From the NCBI GenBank assembly GCA_023411575.1, contig JAEYOP010000063.1, positions 1 through 64,000 of the forward strand: DNA of 64,000 bases. Direction: 5' to 3'. Shown piece by piece: positions 26,362 to 35,632 of the stretch. Numbering within the stretch: position 1 is the first letter of the stretch; each line of letters opens with the position of its first letter. This stretch comes from Bacillota bacterium. GTDB lineage: Bacteria > Bacillota > Clostridia > Acetivibrionales > DTU013. Position numbers and translations under genes: made by a program. The notes below the pieces were generated by a model, which saw nothing but the letters and a program-made list of their open reading frames with translations, searched no databases and was not told where the DNA came from.

Positions 26362-27321
26362 ATGGCGGAAAGTAGCGTATGTTCCGTAGTAATTCCCGTA
26401 TATAACGAAGAACTTGTAGTTTACGAAACCTATAATCGCCTGAAGACTGTCATGGATTCCCTGAACAGGCCTTATGAGCTTGTTTTTGTCAATGACGGGA
26501 GCATGGATAATACCGCCGCTATTCTCAAGTCGATCTGCGAGTCGGACCAAAACGCAAGAATGGTTGACTTTTCGAGGAACTTCGGACATCAGCTGGCCAT
26601 CACGGCGGGTATGGATTATGCGGTCGGAGATGCCATTGTCATAATTGACGCGGATTTGCAGGACCCGCCCGAAGTGATCCCCCAAATGCTTGAAAAATGG
26701 TCCGAGGGGTATGATGTCGTCTATGGAAAGAGATTGAAACGGCAGGGAGAAACTCTTTTTAAGAAGTGGACCGCGAAACTTTTTTACCGTTTCTTGAAAA
26801 GCATGACTACCGAAGAGCTTCCGCTCGATGCGGGGGATTTCAGGCTTATCGACCGGAAGGTTTGCGACGCGCTGAAATCCGTAAATGAAAGAAGCCGGTA
26901 TATTAGAGGAATCATTAGCTGGCTCGGCTTCAGGCAAACCTATGTGGAATATGTCCGGGACAAGCGCTTTGCCGGGGAAACCAAATATCCCCTGAAAAAA
27001 ATGATTCATTTTGCGTTGGACGCAATTACGTCCTTCTCTTACAAACCGTTAAAACTGGCTTCCTACTTCGGAAGCTTCCTATCCGCTTTAAGTTTCCTAT
27101 ACCTGCTGGTCGTTATTTATCAAAGGCTGTTTACCAACACCACCATAACCGGCTGGGCATCAACGCTGGCAGTAAGCCTGTTTTTCAACGGGATCGTCCT
27201 GATCATCCTTGGCATTATCGGCGAATACATCGGCAGGATCTATGATGAGGCAAAAGGCAGGCCGCTCTATATCGTCCGGGAAACAAAAAACATCAAGGAA
27301 TCCGAAATCAGGAAGCGATAG
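26362..27321 (+). CDS. Polyprenyl-phosphate glycosyltransferase, GT2 (second CsbB-like)
   Basis: About 319 residues. GT2 motifs: CSVVIPVYNEE, VFVNDGSMDNT, IDADLQDPPEVIP, DAGDFRLIDRKV, then two membrane helices and IGEYIGRIYDEAKGRPLYIV. It is related to, but clearly different from, the gene 100 bases upstream, so the locus may make two lipid-linked sugars. CGGAGG lies 8 bases before the ATG at 26362; the ATG at 26344 has no site. Confidence 0.87.
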   Translation: MAESSVCSVVIPVYNEELVVYETYNRLKTVMDSLNRPYELVFVNDGSMDNTAAILKSICESDQNARMVDFSRNFGHQLAITAGMDYAVGDAIVIIDADLQDPPEVIPQMLEKWSEGYDVVYGKRLKRQGETLFKKWTAKLFYRFLKSMTTEELPLDAGDFRLIDRKVCDALKSVNERSRYIRGIISWLGFRQTYVEYVRDKRFAGETKYPLKKMIHFALDAITSFSYKPLKLASYFGSFLSALSFLYLLVVIYQRLFTNTTITGWASTLAVSLFFNGIVLIILGIIGEYIGRIYDEAKGRPLYIVRETKNIKESEIRKR

Positions 27322-27329
27322 CGCGTCCG

Positions 27330-28046
27330 CTATGGTTCAAGCAATATGGTCTGTTCCAGCCTTGCCTTTACGATTAGCCTGTGCGATGCGATATAGATCG
27401 GCGTGCAGGTGATCAGCGACAAAACGGTATCATCCTTTGAACCTTTGAGCACCGATACATCCGTAGGCTTCACAACAATTTTTTCAAATACCTTGTATTT
27501 GTATTCCGCCTTTTTGGTGGAAACCGATATGATATCTCCCGTCTGGACCTCATCCAGCCTGTTGAAATACCGGCCGAACGTATAATTCCTGTGGCCCGCC
27601 AGAGCGCAATTGCCCGGCTGTCCCAGCTGAGCCGTTCCCGGCACGTGTCCTATGGCCCTGCGGAGGTTGGAAGCCTTTACGCCTTCGACGACCGGGTATT
27701 TTATTTTGATTTTATCAATTTTGATGACGCCAAGGACGTTCTGTTCTTTTGCTGCGGCCGCTTTTACGGCAGCCGTCGTCGTACCGGTTGTCTGAACGCC
27801 CGCAGAAGTGGCTGTTGTGGATCCATCCTCTCCGGAATCCGGAGAAAATGCTTGCTGAAGGTCGTTCAGCGCCTCTTCGGGATCTGCTTCCGTTGTGGCC
27901 GCATATTCGGCCTCTGAAGCATCTGCGCTGTTGTACCACTCCTCCAGGAGCCTGTTATCCTGCCATTCCATGTACAGCTTGCCCGCCAGCGGACTTAGCA
28001 TTACCAGGACGCCCAATACGATTAAAATGATCGGAAGTTTTTTCAT
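27330..28046 (-). CDS. Class D sortase
   Basis: About 238 residues: an N-terminal membrane helix (LPIILIVLGVLVMLSPLAG), a long Ala/Thr/Asp-rich linker (about 45-105), and a sortase beta-barrel. Catalytic residues are His in LAGHRNYTFG, Cys in LITCTP and Arg in HRLIVKARL. Sortases join cell-wall-sorting signals to peptidoglycan. No LPXTG-type substrate is encoded in the window. AGGAG lies just before the ATG at 28046. It ends 9 bases from the oppositely oriented glycosyltransferase gene. Confidence 0.9.
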   Translation of the reverse strand: MKKLPIILIVLGVLVMLSPLAGKLYMEWQDNRLLEEWYNSADASEAEYAATTEADPEEALNDLQQAFSPDSGEDGSTTATSAGVQTTGTTTAAVKAAAAKEQNVLGVIKIDKIKIKYPVVEGVKASNLRRAIGHVPGTAQLGQPGNCALAGHRNYTFGRYFNRLDEVQTGDIISVSTKKAEYKYKVFEKIVVKPTDVSVLKGSKDDTVLSLITCTPIYIASHRLIVKARLEQTILLEP

Positions 28047-28091
28047 GGTTCTCCTCAATTGCCAAATAGAATAAATACATCATATAAAAAA

Positions 28092-28116
28092 TCAGGGGCG
28101 TAATCAACACCCCTGA
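28092..28116 (-). terminator. Terminator of ser operon
   Basis: TCAGGGG and CCCCTGA arms with an 11-base loop, followed on the minus strand by TTTTTTAT. A strong rho-independent terminator 34 bases after serA. Confidence 0.85.
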
Positions 28117-28149
28117 CATAATTTTGCTGCGTCTGCCGCATCGCGGAAA

Positions 28150-29754
28150 TCAGAATTTGATCATCGTAGCCTTCAGAACGCCGTCGATCCCGCGAAGGTT
28201 TTCGAGGATGTCATTGCCGGCCTCCTGATCGACGCTGACGAAGGAAACGGCCTTTTCGCCTTTGTGGTTGCGGCTCCACTGCATGGCGGCGATATTGATT
28301 CCCGCGCTGCCGAGCACGGTGCCTATGCGGCCTATGATTCCCGGCTTGTCAATGTTCTGGATGGCCAGAATGAAGGAAGTCGGTTCGAAGTCCAGCTTGT
28401 ATCCGAAGAAATCGACGATCCGCATTTCCTCTTTGGCGAAAATCGTGCCGGAAACGCTCTGGGACCCCTTCTTTGTGGTGAATTTGACCGTGATCAGGTT
28501 CGTGTATTTATCCAGTTGCGAATTCCTGCTTTCGACCAGTTCGATGCCCATATTGCGGAGCATGAGTTCCGCATTGACATAGTTCACCTTTTCCTTGATG
28601 ATCGGGTCCAGGAAGCCCTTCAGAACGGAAAGCGAGAACACCTTCGTCTCCTTGTCCGCCAGATCGCCGCTGTAGGTAATTTCAATCTTCTGGACGGTCT
28701 CCTTCTCGGTCTGGTAATAAATCTTTCCGAGCATTTCCGCCAGGGTGATGTACGGCCGGAGTCCGTTCAGGTCCCCTACGTGCATCGGCGGCATGTTGAC
28801 CGCTGCCACCATCCCGCCGGACAGCGCCTCGCCGACAAGCTGGGTAACCGCGGTCCCAACATTGTAATTGGCTTCTTCCGTGGATGCTCCGAGATGGGGA
28901 GTGACGATCACGTTGTCGAATTCCAGGAGAGCGTTGGTGTAGGTTTGATCTTCAGGCTTCTTGTCGTAGTTCGGCTCCGGATCGAGCACGTCGATGCCGG
29001 CTCCTGCCACCTGGCCTTCCTTCAATGCCGCATAAAGCGCCTTTTCATTTACAAGACCGCCCCTTGCGGCATTTACGATCCGGACGCCCTTTTTGCAGAG
29101 CTTCAGCTCCTTTTCGCCGATTATGCCGTAGGTTTCCGAGGTTTTGGGCGTGTGCAGGGTGATCAGGTCCGCCTGTTTCAGAAGCTCTTCCAGCTTTTCG
29201 CACTTCTCGACGCCGTATTTCTTGAACTTTTCATCGGTTATATAGGGATCGTAGGCGATGACTTTCATGTTGCTGCCCTTCAGCTTTGTCGCCACAATGG
29301 AGCCGATCCGGCCGAGGCCGATAATGCCTGCGGTTTTGCCGTCCAGTTCATTTCCGAGGAAGCGGTTTCTCCTGAAATCGCCTTTCCTGGAAGCGGCGTT
29401 GGCCTGCGGAATGTTTCTGAAAACCGCATATGCGAGACCCACCGCCAATTCGGCAGCCGCCATGATATTGCTCTCCGGAGTATTGACTACGATGATGCCT
29501 TTTTTAGTGCAGGCAGGTACGTCGATGTTGTCGATTCCGTTGCCGGCTCTGCCCGCCACTTTAAGATTCACTGCCTTTTCAACCAGTTCGGCGTTGACCT
29601 TGGTTACGCTTCGCACGATGATCGCATCATAATCCGCAATGATATCAATCAGCTCATCGGGGGAAATCCCAAATTTCGTATCGACCTCGAACCCTTTGTC
29701 CTTCAGGTATTGAATGCCTTCTTCGGCTATTCTTTCCGTTACAATGATCTTCAT
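28150..29754 (-). CDS. serA: D-3-phosphoglycerate dehydrogenase
   Basis: A 534-residue long-form SerA, first step of serine synthesis. Seen: an N-terminal substrate domain, NAD-binding GLGRIG (about 147-152), catalytic Arg in VNAARGGLVNE, a Glu in DVLDPEP, His in TPHLGAST, then an ASB domain (about 320-445) and a C-terminal ACT domain (LAIQNIDKPGIIGRIG). ACT domains give serine feedback inhibition in related enzymes. TAAGGAGG just before the ATG. Co-transcribed with the aminotransferase upstream, behind a glycine riboswitch. Confidence 0.95.
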   Translation of the reverse strand: MKIIVTERIAEEGIQYLKDKGFEVDTKFGISPDELIDIIADYDAIIVRSVTKVNAELVEKAVNLKVAGRAGNGIDNIDVPACTKKGIIVVNTPESNIMAAAELAVGLAYAVFRNIPQANAASRKGDFRRNRFLGNELDGKTAGIIGLGRIGSIVATKLKGSNMKVIAYDPYITDEKFKKYGVEKCEKLEELLKQADLITLHTPKTSETYGIIGEKELKLCKKGVRIVNAARGGLVNEKALYAALKEGQVAGAGIDVLDPEPNYDKKPEDQTYTNALLEFDNVIVTPHLGASTEEANYNVGTAVTQLVGEALSGGMVAAVNMPPMHVGDLNGLRPYITLAEMLGKIYYQTEKETVQKIEITYSGDLADKETKVFSLSVLKGFLDPIIKEKVNYVNAELMLRNMGIELVESRNSQLDKYTNLITVKFTTKKGSQSVSGTIFAKEEMRIVDFFGYKLDFEPTSFILAIQNIDKPGIIGRIGTVLGSAGINIAAMQWSRNHKGEKAVSFVSVDQEAGNDILENLRGIDGVLKATMIKF

Positions 29755-29765
29755 ATATATCCTCC

Positions 29766-30833
29766 TTAAGCAATAATCCTGTCGATCAGGTCCAGCAATT
29801 CTTTTATTTCATCTACCGTGATATCAGCCATGTGCGCTATGCGGAATGTTACTTCCTTCAGATCGCCGTAACCGTTGGAAATCATGTACCCCTGCTCGCC
29901 GAGCTTTTTGTTCAGGTCGCTTACGCTGATTCCCCTGGTGTTTTTCACTGTGGTCAAGGTATTGGAAGCGTATTTTTCTTCGGGGAAAAGCTCGAAATGC
30001 TCCTTCGCCCACGCCCGCACGATTCCCGCCATCTCCAGGTGCCGGGCGAACCGGTTTTCAAGACCTTCCTCCAGGATTCTGTCCAACTGGTAGTCCAATG
30101 CAAACATGTGGGACAGCGAGGGCGTTGACGGATACTGATAATCCTTTTTCTTTATATAGTTGTACAAATCGAGCAAGTCGAGGTACAAGCCCCTGAATTG
30201 AACCTTCGCTGCCGCTGCCGCCGCTTTTTCCGAGAAGGAGCAGATGGCCATTCCGGGAGGCAATCCCAGGCACTTCTGCGTCGAAGTGATGCAGATATCG
30301 ACGCCGAGCGCGTCCACCTCTATTTTGGTACCGGCCATGGAGCTTACCGTGTCCATGCACCATACCACCTCAGGGTACTTTTTCATCACCTGAGCGATTT
30401 CATCCACCGGGTTCATCACACCGCTGGAGGTTTCATTGTGAGTTATGGTAATAAGGTCGTATTTCCCTGTTGAAAGCGCATCGTCAACCATTTTTGCCGT
30501 GGTGGGCCTGCCGGGCTCCGAAGAAAACAGATCTGCGGGAACGCCGTTTGAAGCAGCCATCTTATACCACCGGTCGCCGAAAGCCCCTATGGAGAAAACA
30601 GCCGCCCTTTTCGCGGTGCAGGAACGGACTGCGCCTTCCATCAGGCCGCTTCCGGAGGATGTAGAGAGCAGGATTTCATTCCTTGTGTACATCACCTTCT
30701 GCATCTTTTCCGAAATACCCCGTTGAAGAGCGGACGCATCCTTTGTCCGGTGCCCGATCATCGGCGTCGCCATTTTTTGAAGAACATCCTCCCGGACCTC
30801 GACCGGTCCCGGAATAAAAAGCTTTTTATGCAT
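29766..30833 (-). CDS. Class V aminotransferase (serine pathway)
   Basis: A 355-residue pyridoxal-phosphate enzyme of the alanine/serine-glyoxylate aminotransferase family (COG0075). Seen: FIPGPVEV at the N-terminus, MIGHRTKD, a SSGSGLMEGA phosphate-binding loop, MDTVSSMAGT, and the PLP lysine in STQKCLGLPPG. Placed directly before serA, it most likely serves as the phosphoserine aminotransferase, as in several archaea and clostridia. A serine- or alanine-glyoxylate activity that makes glycine is the alternative. The start at 30833 has AGGGAGGG 6 bases upstream. Confidence 0.87.
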   Translation of the reverse strand: MHKKLFIPGPVEVREDVLQKMATPMIGHRTKDASALQRGISEKMQKVMYTRNEILLSTSSGSGLMEGAVRSCTAKRAAVFSIGAFGDRWYKMAASNGVPADLFSSEPGRPTTAKMVDDALSTGKYDLITITHNETSSGVMNPVDEIAQVMKKYPEVVWCMDTVSSMAGTKIEVDALGVDICITSTQKCLGLPPGMAICSFSEKAAAAAAKVQFRGLYLDLLDLYNYIKKKDYQYPSTPSLSHMFALDYQLDRILEEGLENRFARHLEMAGIVRAWAKEHFELFPEEKYASNTLTTVKNTRGISVSDLNKKLGEQGYMISNGYGDLKEVTFRIAHMADITVDEIKELLDLIDRIIA

Positions 30834-30898
30834 AGTTACCCTCCCTGCGGCAGTTTCTCTGAAAGAGCCCTGCCGGATACTCAAAATGAAAATGAAAA

Positions 30899-30926
30899 AG
30901 GCCAAATCCCATTCGAGACCTGACCT
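30899..30926 (-). terminator. Riboswitch-linked terminator before aminotransferase
   Basis: Twelve-base arms (AGGTCAGGTCTC and GGGATTTGGCCT, including G-U pairs) with a GAAT loop, followed by TTTTTCATTTTC. It stands between the glycine aptamer and the aminotransferase start, so it is the expression platform. Confidence 0.75.
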
Positions 30927-30955
30927 CTATAAACCATGCGATTAAAACATGTATA

Positions 30956-31050
30956 GATGCACTCTGTCCTTTTGCCTGAGAGATTATGGCTTCATCAGCC
31001 TTGCCCCTTCGGCGCCGTCATGGTCTCTCCAGAGGTCCGTCCCGACGAGG
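30956..31050 (-). ncRNA. Glycine riboswitch (single aptamer)
   Basis: The minus strand carries CTCTGGAGAGACC, GGCGCCGAAGGGGCAAGG, ATCTCTCAGGCAAAAGGAC and AGAG: the glycine (gcvT) aptamer core. No second complete aptamer is visible upstream, so it is a singlet. The aptamer's GACCTCT and GAGACC segments are complementary to AGAGGTC and GGTCTC in the terminator 5' arm, suggesting competing structures. Confidence 0.92.
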
Positions 31051-31119
31051 TTGAAAATCCTTCCCAGTCGATCATCCGGCCATATGCAGTTGTCATTTCC
31101 ATTCCTAAAAGTTAGATTT

Positions 31120-31148
31120 ATTATAATGAAAGGCTCCGGCAATGTCAA
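31120..31148 (-). promoter_or_regulatory. Consensus sigma-A promoter of ser operon
   Basis: TTGACA, a 17-base spacer, and TATAAT: a perfect match to the housekeeping consensus. It lies about 70 bases before the glycine aptamer, giving a leader of about 280 bases. Confidence 0.9.
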
Positions 31149-31184
31149 GCTTAAAATTATAAAAATATGGATGGGATACTCCTC

Positions 31185-32423
31185 TCACTCCCGCAGCAGG
31201 TCCTCCGGCGTCTCACGCCTCCGGATCAGCCTCGGACGGCCGTCCAAGCCGATTAGTACCTCCGCGGGCCGCAGGCGGCTGTTGTAATTTGACGCCATGG
31301 AATAGCCGTACGCGCCGGCGTCCATTATGCCGATCAGATCCCCTTCCGTGACGGGCGGCAATTCTCTGTCCCTTGCCAGAATGTCTCCGGTCTCGCAAAT
31401 GTTGCCGACGACTGTGGCGGGTCTGGTTTCGTTCGATTTTATGATCGTATCGTTGCTGTAAATTTCAAAATCGTGGTGTGAGCCATACAGAACCGGCCTT
31501 GCAAATACGTTGAATCCGATATCGGTACCGATATATGTCCTGTTGTAGCTCTGCTTGACCGCATGGACCGTTCCGAGCAAAACACCGCATTCCGCCACAA
31601 TGTACCGGCCGGGTTCCATTTTGACTTTTATTTTGTTATGGGCTGCTGTCCAGTTTTCAAACAGTTGATCCAACTGCGCCCCCATCTCCCTCAGCAGCAG
31701 CCGTTCCTGGCCGGTTTGCTTGTGATACGGTATGCCGAAGCCGCCGCCCATATCGACGAATTCCAGGCCGCCGAACTGCTCCGCAGCATTCAGCAGCGTT
31801 TCTGCCGCCGCGATGTACGAGGAAGCCTCCATGAACAAAGACCCTATATGCTGGTTGATTCCAATCAATCTTAGGGAATACTCCTTTAAGGTGTCCCTGA
31901 TCTCGCCGGTCGATTTGAAATCGATGCCGAATTTCGTATTTTCGCCCGCTGTAATCACCTTTTCGTGATGGCCAGCCCCTATGCCGGTATTCAGCCGTAC
32001 GACGGCCGTTCCCCCGGGATTGAGCCTGCCATACTGCCGCAGCTGCGAAATGGAGTCGCAGCTGATCGTTACGCCTTTCTGCAGGGCATATTCCATCTCC
32101 TCTGCAGAGATGTTGTTCGACACGAAAAAGAGTTCTTCCGGCTTAAATCCGGCGGCCAGCAGCAGATAAATCTCGCCGGGCGACATTGCGTCAGCCTCCA
32201 ATCCCTCTTCCCGTATGATTTTCAGCAGCTCGGGATTGGAATTGGCCTTGGCGGAGTAACAGGGTTTAAAATCGGAGTAGGAAAGGAATCCGGTCATTTC
32301 GCGGCATCTTTCGCGAAGAATGGATTCATTATATACATACAGAGGGCTGCCAAATTCATTGAGCAGCCCGGACGGTTTGGACGATCCGAAAAAAGCTGTT
32401 TGTTCTGTAAAATAGGTTTTCAT
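31185..32423 (-). CDS. lysA: Diaminopimelate decarboxylase
   Basis: About 412 residues, fold-type III PLP enzyme for the last step of lysine synthesis. Seen: the PLP lysine in CYSAKANSN, a Gly-rich phosphate site in VDMGGGFGIPY, MEPGRYIVAECG, and the partner-subunit Cys in GNICETGDILA, followed by AGAYGYSMASNYN. AGAGGA lies 5 bases before the ATG at 32423. It ends 37 bases before the ser promoter. Confidence 0.9.
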   Translation of the reverse strand: MKTYFTEQTAFFGSSKPSGLLNEFGSPLYVYNESILRERCREMTGFLSYSDFKPCYSAKANSNPELLKIIREEGLEADAMSPGEIYLLLAAGFKPEELFFVSNNISAEEMEYALQKGVTISCDSISQLRQYGRLNPGGTAVVRLNTGIGAGHHEKVITAGENTKFGIDFKSTGEIRDTLKEYSLRLIGINQHIGSLFMEASSYIAAAETLLNAAEQFGGLEFVDMGGGFGIPYHKQTGQERLLLREMGAQLDQLFENWTAAHNKIKVKMEPGRYIVAECGVLLGTVHAVKQSYNRTYIGTDIGFNVFARPVLYGSHHDFEIYSNDTIIKSNETRPATVVGNICETGDILARDRELPPVTEGDLIGIMDAGAYGYSMASNYNSRLRPAEVLIGLDGRPRLIRRRETPEDLLRE

Positions 32424-32498
32424 GCGAATTCCTCTTTTCAAGCACCTGTTCCAATAATGAAGTATATTCTAACACGCTTGAAGATGGAACCGCATTAT

Positions 32499-32840
32499 TC
32501 ACGGATCGGCCGCAGGCTTCGCCGAAGGAGCGGCGGCCGTCCCGGCTTTGCTGCCGGATTTGCCGGCTGCGGATTTGCCGGTTTTGGACGATGTGGTTTT
32601 CGAAGTGGATTTTGTCGAGGCCTTGTTGTATTGGATTGTCTTATACTCATCGGACGTTTTCACGGCTCCGGACGTCGTCCCGGCATCCGCTGCTCCCGTG
32701 ACCGCGGATAAGGTCGGGATCTGAAATGCCCGGCCGTCTTTTGCATAATTAACCGTGCATACTGCGACAACAGCCATTAGCACTACGGTCCCAAATGTAT
32801 AAAATAATCTGCTCAGAGCAGAGGCTTTTCTTTCCTTCAT
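32499..32840 (-). CDS. Small membrane-anchored Ser/Thr/Lys-rich protein
   Basis: 113 residues: a basic start, one membrane helix (LFYTFGTVVLMAVVAVC), then an extracellular tail of low complexity rich in Ser, Thr, Lys, Ala and Gly, ending in Ala/Pro repeats. GGGG lies 8 bases upstream of the ATG. No family is recognised. It lies between lysA and yqeK on the same strand. Confidence 0.6.
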   Translation of the reverse strand: MKERKASALSRLFYTFGTVVLMAVVAVCTVNYAKDGRAFQIPTLSAVTGAADAGTTSGAVKTSDEYKTIQYNKASTKSTSKTTSSKTGKSAAGKSGSKAGTAAAPSAKPAADP

Positions 32841-32908
32841 TCCGGTTTCCCCATTTCCTTTTCTGCACCCAAGCGGCGGTGCTGATCCGTTAGCGCAGAA
32901 CCATCCGC

Positions 32909-33493
32909 CTATTTCCCTGTCTTATCTTTCAACTGCCCGATAGCCCAATTCCTTGTCTGAATTGTCTGCGGATGCAGCAGTCCGCCTTTTTTCAGCACGT
33001 GGGTGATTGTATTGTCCACGCCAGCTACAATAGCCTCTTCCAGGCTTGATTCGGCGGCTTTCCTTATTTCATCGACCCCTTCGTACTGTCTTCCGGCTTC
33101 GATATAATCGGCGATGAAAATAATGCTGCTCAGTTTGTCCATATTCTCGCGACCCATGGTATGATCGGCTACCGCATCCAGAACACGCGGACACTCCACG
33201 CCGAACAGATCCCTTGCCAGGAACGCCCCAACCTTGCCATGCAGGATTTCAGGCTGCTTTTGCATGATATCATCAATCATTATATCATATTTTTGGCAGA
33301 GAGTGAATGTCGTGCTTTTATCCAGGTCCTTCGCGCAATCATGGATAAGGCCGGCCAATTCGGCCTTTTCCGGGTCCTCCCCATACTTTTCGGCAAGCAT
33401 GCGGGCTGCCTCCATCACATGGATGGAATGGGCAAACCGCTTGGGAGACAGCATGTTCTTCAGCATATTTTTTATGTCGTCAATGTTCATCAT
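32909..33493 (-). CDS. yqeK: YqeK-type HD-domain hydrolase
   Basis: A 194-residue HD-domain protein of the YqeK family, shown elsewhere to be a symmetrical Ap4A hydrolase. Metal ligands: His in FAHSIHVMEAA, HD in GLIHDCAKD, His in EILHGKVGA, and D/H in DAVADHTMG. Its start overlaps the nadD stop by four bases, the conserved nadD-yqeK pair of Firmicutes. Confidence 0.9.
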   Translation of the reverse strand: MMNIDDIKNMLKNMLSPKRFAHSIHVMEAARMLAEKYGEDPEKAELAGLIHDCAKDLDKSTTFTLCQKYDIMIDDIMQKQPEILHGKVGAFLARDLFGVECPRVLDAVADHTMGRENMDKLSSIIFIADYIEAGRQYEGVDEIRKAAESSLEEAIVAGVDNTITHVLKKGGLLHPQTIQTRNWAIGQLKDKTGK

Positions 33494-34170
33494 AAAGTCT
33501 TCCTGTATAAGCCTTCCGTTTCTATATACTCCTCAACAGCGTCGGGGACCAGGTATCTGATAGACCTGCCCTGGCGGCATCTCTCCCGGATATTGCTGGA
33601 GGAAATGTCTACGAGCGGCGCGTCGAGAAGATGGATTTTTACACCATAATCCTTTTTCAGCCGCTTGACCGTCTCCCCGGCGGTTTCGGCAGTCGCGCCG
33701 GCAATGGACGCGTTGGAGGCTTCGCATACCTCCGCAGGAATCCCGCCATAGCCCGGCCGTCTGACGGCAATGAACTCGCATAGGCCGAAAACGGTCTGAA
33801 AGTCCCTCCAGGTAGTCAGTTCGGGTATTACATCCGCACCGATTATGAAGTAAAACATAGTTTCACTTCCATAAAGCCTTTTCAGCGTGTGCAGCGTATT
33901 GACGGAATAAGTGACACCCTCCGTATCGATCTCGATCCGGGACGCTTCAAAAAACGGATTGGAGGCAGCCGCACGCCGCACCATTTCATACCGGCGCTCC
34001 GGGTCCAGCACTTCCCGGTCCGGCTTGTGGGGCGGCTGGCCGGACGGGATCAGCAGCACCTTTTCCAGGCCGTGGCTCTCCCGGACCGTCTCGGCAATGA
34101 TCAAATGCCCGCAGTGTATCGGATTGAAAGTACCGCCCAATATGCCGATTTTTTTGAAGCTCTGCCCCAT
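33490..34170 (-). CDS. nadD: Nicotinate-nucleotide adenylyltransferase
   Basis: About 226 residues. Seen: nucleotidyltransferase GILGGTFNPIHCGHL, SGQPPHK, FIIGADVIPELTTW and the C-terminal ISSSNIRERC. It adenylates nicotinate mononucleotide in NAD synthesis. The start at 34170 has AGGGGA upstream; an in-frame codon at 34203 is less likely. The segment around AGATAETAGETV is longer than usual for the family. Confidence 0.92.
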   Translation of the reverse strand: MGQSFKKIGILGGTFNPIHCGHLIIAETVRESHGLEKVLLIPSGQPPHKPDREVLDPERRYEMVRRAAASNPFFEASRIEIDTEGVTYSVNTLHTLKRLYGSETMFYFIIGADVIPELTTWRDFQTVFGLCEFIAVRRPGYGGIPAEVCEASNASIAGATAETAGETVKRLKKDYGVKIHLLDAPLVDISSSNIRERCRQGRSIRYLVPDAVEEYIETEGLYRKTL

Positions 34171-34262
34171 GGCAATTCCCCTGTCCGTCTGATAATCCTT
34201 CAACCGGTTCGTATCCGGTTCAAATATTGGTTCAAGTATTACTCGAACTTAAAGTTGTATTC

Positions 34263-35525
34263 CTATTTCTTGATGCCGATATCCTTCCGGTAATGCATAT
34301 CCGGGAACCGGATCTTCCCGGCCGCCGCATACGCCTTCTCCCGGGCATTTGCCATCGTATCGGCCACCGCCGTCACGCCAAGCACCCTGCCGCCGGCGGT
34401 AAGGTATTTCCCGTCTTCCAGCCTTGTTCCCGCGTGAAATACCACGACGGCGGGATCCACTTCCGCCTCGCCGATGCCGGTGATTTCAAGGCCGGTCCTG
34501 TATTTCTCCGGATATCCGCCGGAAGCCAGGACAACACACACCGCCGCATTATCATTCCATTCTATTTTAACGGAATCCAGCTTTTCGTCAATCACCGCAT
34601 CGAAAATGTCCACCAGGTCCGTTTTCAGCCTGGGAAGCACTACCTGGGCCTCGGGATCGCCGAAGCGCGCGTTATATTCAATCACCTTCGGGCCGTCGGC
34701 CGTCAGCATGAGGCCAAAATAAATCACACCCTTGAATTTGCGGTTTTCATTGTTCATTGCTTTTACAGTCGGCAGAAAGATGTTTTCCATGCAGAAGGCA
34801 TTTATTTTCTCATCATACAGCCTGCTGGGCGAAAACGTCCCCATTCCGCCGGTATTCAAGCCCATATCGTTGTCGAGAGCGCGCTTGTGGTCCTGGGAGC
34901 TGACCATGGGCGCCACCGTTTTGCCGTCCGTAAAGGCAAGGATCGTAACCTCCGGGCCGGTCAGGAATTCTTCGATCACGACCGTATCCCCGGAGCTGCC
35001 GAAAACCTTGTCCGACATCATGTCATGGACCGCCTTGCTTGCTTCTTCAAAGTCCCGGGCGATGATGACGCCTTTGCCAAGAGCCAGTCCGTCGGCTTTT
35101 ATCACGATGGGATACCTGGATTTTGAAAGGTAGGCAATGGCGTCCTCTTCCCCGTTAAAAACCTCATATCCGGCCGTCGGTATGCCGTATTTCTTCATCA
35201 GGCTTTTCGAGAAGGCCTTGCTGCTCTCAATCACGGCAGCGCATTTTCTCGGTCCGAAAGCCCTGATGCCGGCTGCTTCCATTGCATCGACCATCCCTGC
35301 CGCCAGCGGGTCGTCCGGCGCCACCATGACAAGGTCCATCTGTTCCTTCTTTGCAAAGCCGACCATTCCCTCGACATCCATGGCCTTTATGGGCACACAC
35401 TCCGCTACCGACGCGATTCCGCCGTTTCCGGGAGCGCAATACAATTTGTCCACCCTCGGGCTTTGGGCAATTTTCCAGGCCAGAACGTGCTCACGCCCGC
35501 CGCCGCCTACAATCAAAACCTTCAT
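34263..35525 (-). CDS. purD: Phosphoribosylamine-glycine ligase
   Basis: A 420-residue ATP-grasp enzyme, step 2 of purine synthesis. Seen: KVLIVGGGGREHVLAWK at the N-terminus, IKADGLALGKGV (ATP-binding), GGMGTFSPSR, and YNARFGDPEAQVVLPRL with metal ligands. GGAG 7 bases before the ATG. It is the last gene of the pur operon; a weak hairpin (AACCGG/CCGGTT) lies just after it. Confidence 0.95.
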   Translation of the reverse strand: MKVLIVGGGGREHVLAWKIAQSPRVDKLYCAPGNGGIASVAECVPIKAMDVEGMVGFAKKEQMDLVMVAPDDPLAAGMVDAMEAAGIRAFGPRKCAAVIESSKAFSKSLMKKYGIPTAGYEVFNGEEDAIAYLSKSRYPIVIKADGLALGKGVIIARDFEEASKAVHDMMSDKVFGSSGDTVVIEEFLTGPEVTILAFTDGKTVAPMVSSQDHKRALDNDMGLNTGGMGTFSPSRLYDEKINAFCMENIFLPTVKAMNNENRKFKGVIYFGLMLTADGPKVIEYNARFGDPEAQVVLPRLKTDLVDIFDAVIDEKLDSVKIEWNDNAAVCVVLASGGYPEKYRTGLEITGIGEAEVDPAVVVFHAGTRLEDGKYLTAGGRVLGVTAVADTMANAREKAYAAAGKIRFPDMHYRKDIGIKK

Positions 35526-35632
35526 CCTTTTTCTCCTTCAAGTAGATTTCCGTCTATAGCCTGCCGGATCCCGCATGCCAGCTCAACCCCCGGCATCGTT
35601 GTTCCGGATAACCGAACGCGGCTAGTTGCTTC

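Noticed and set aside
28264..29769. A 501-codon plus-strand open frame opposite serA
   Set aside because: It lies wholly antisense to serA, has no family-like features and is rich in residues expected from reverse reading of a GC-biased gene.
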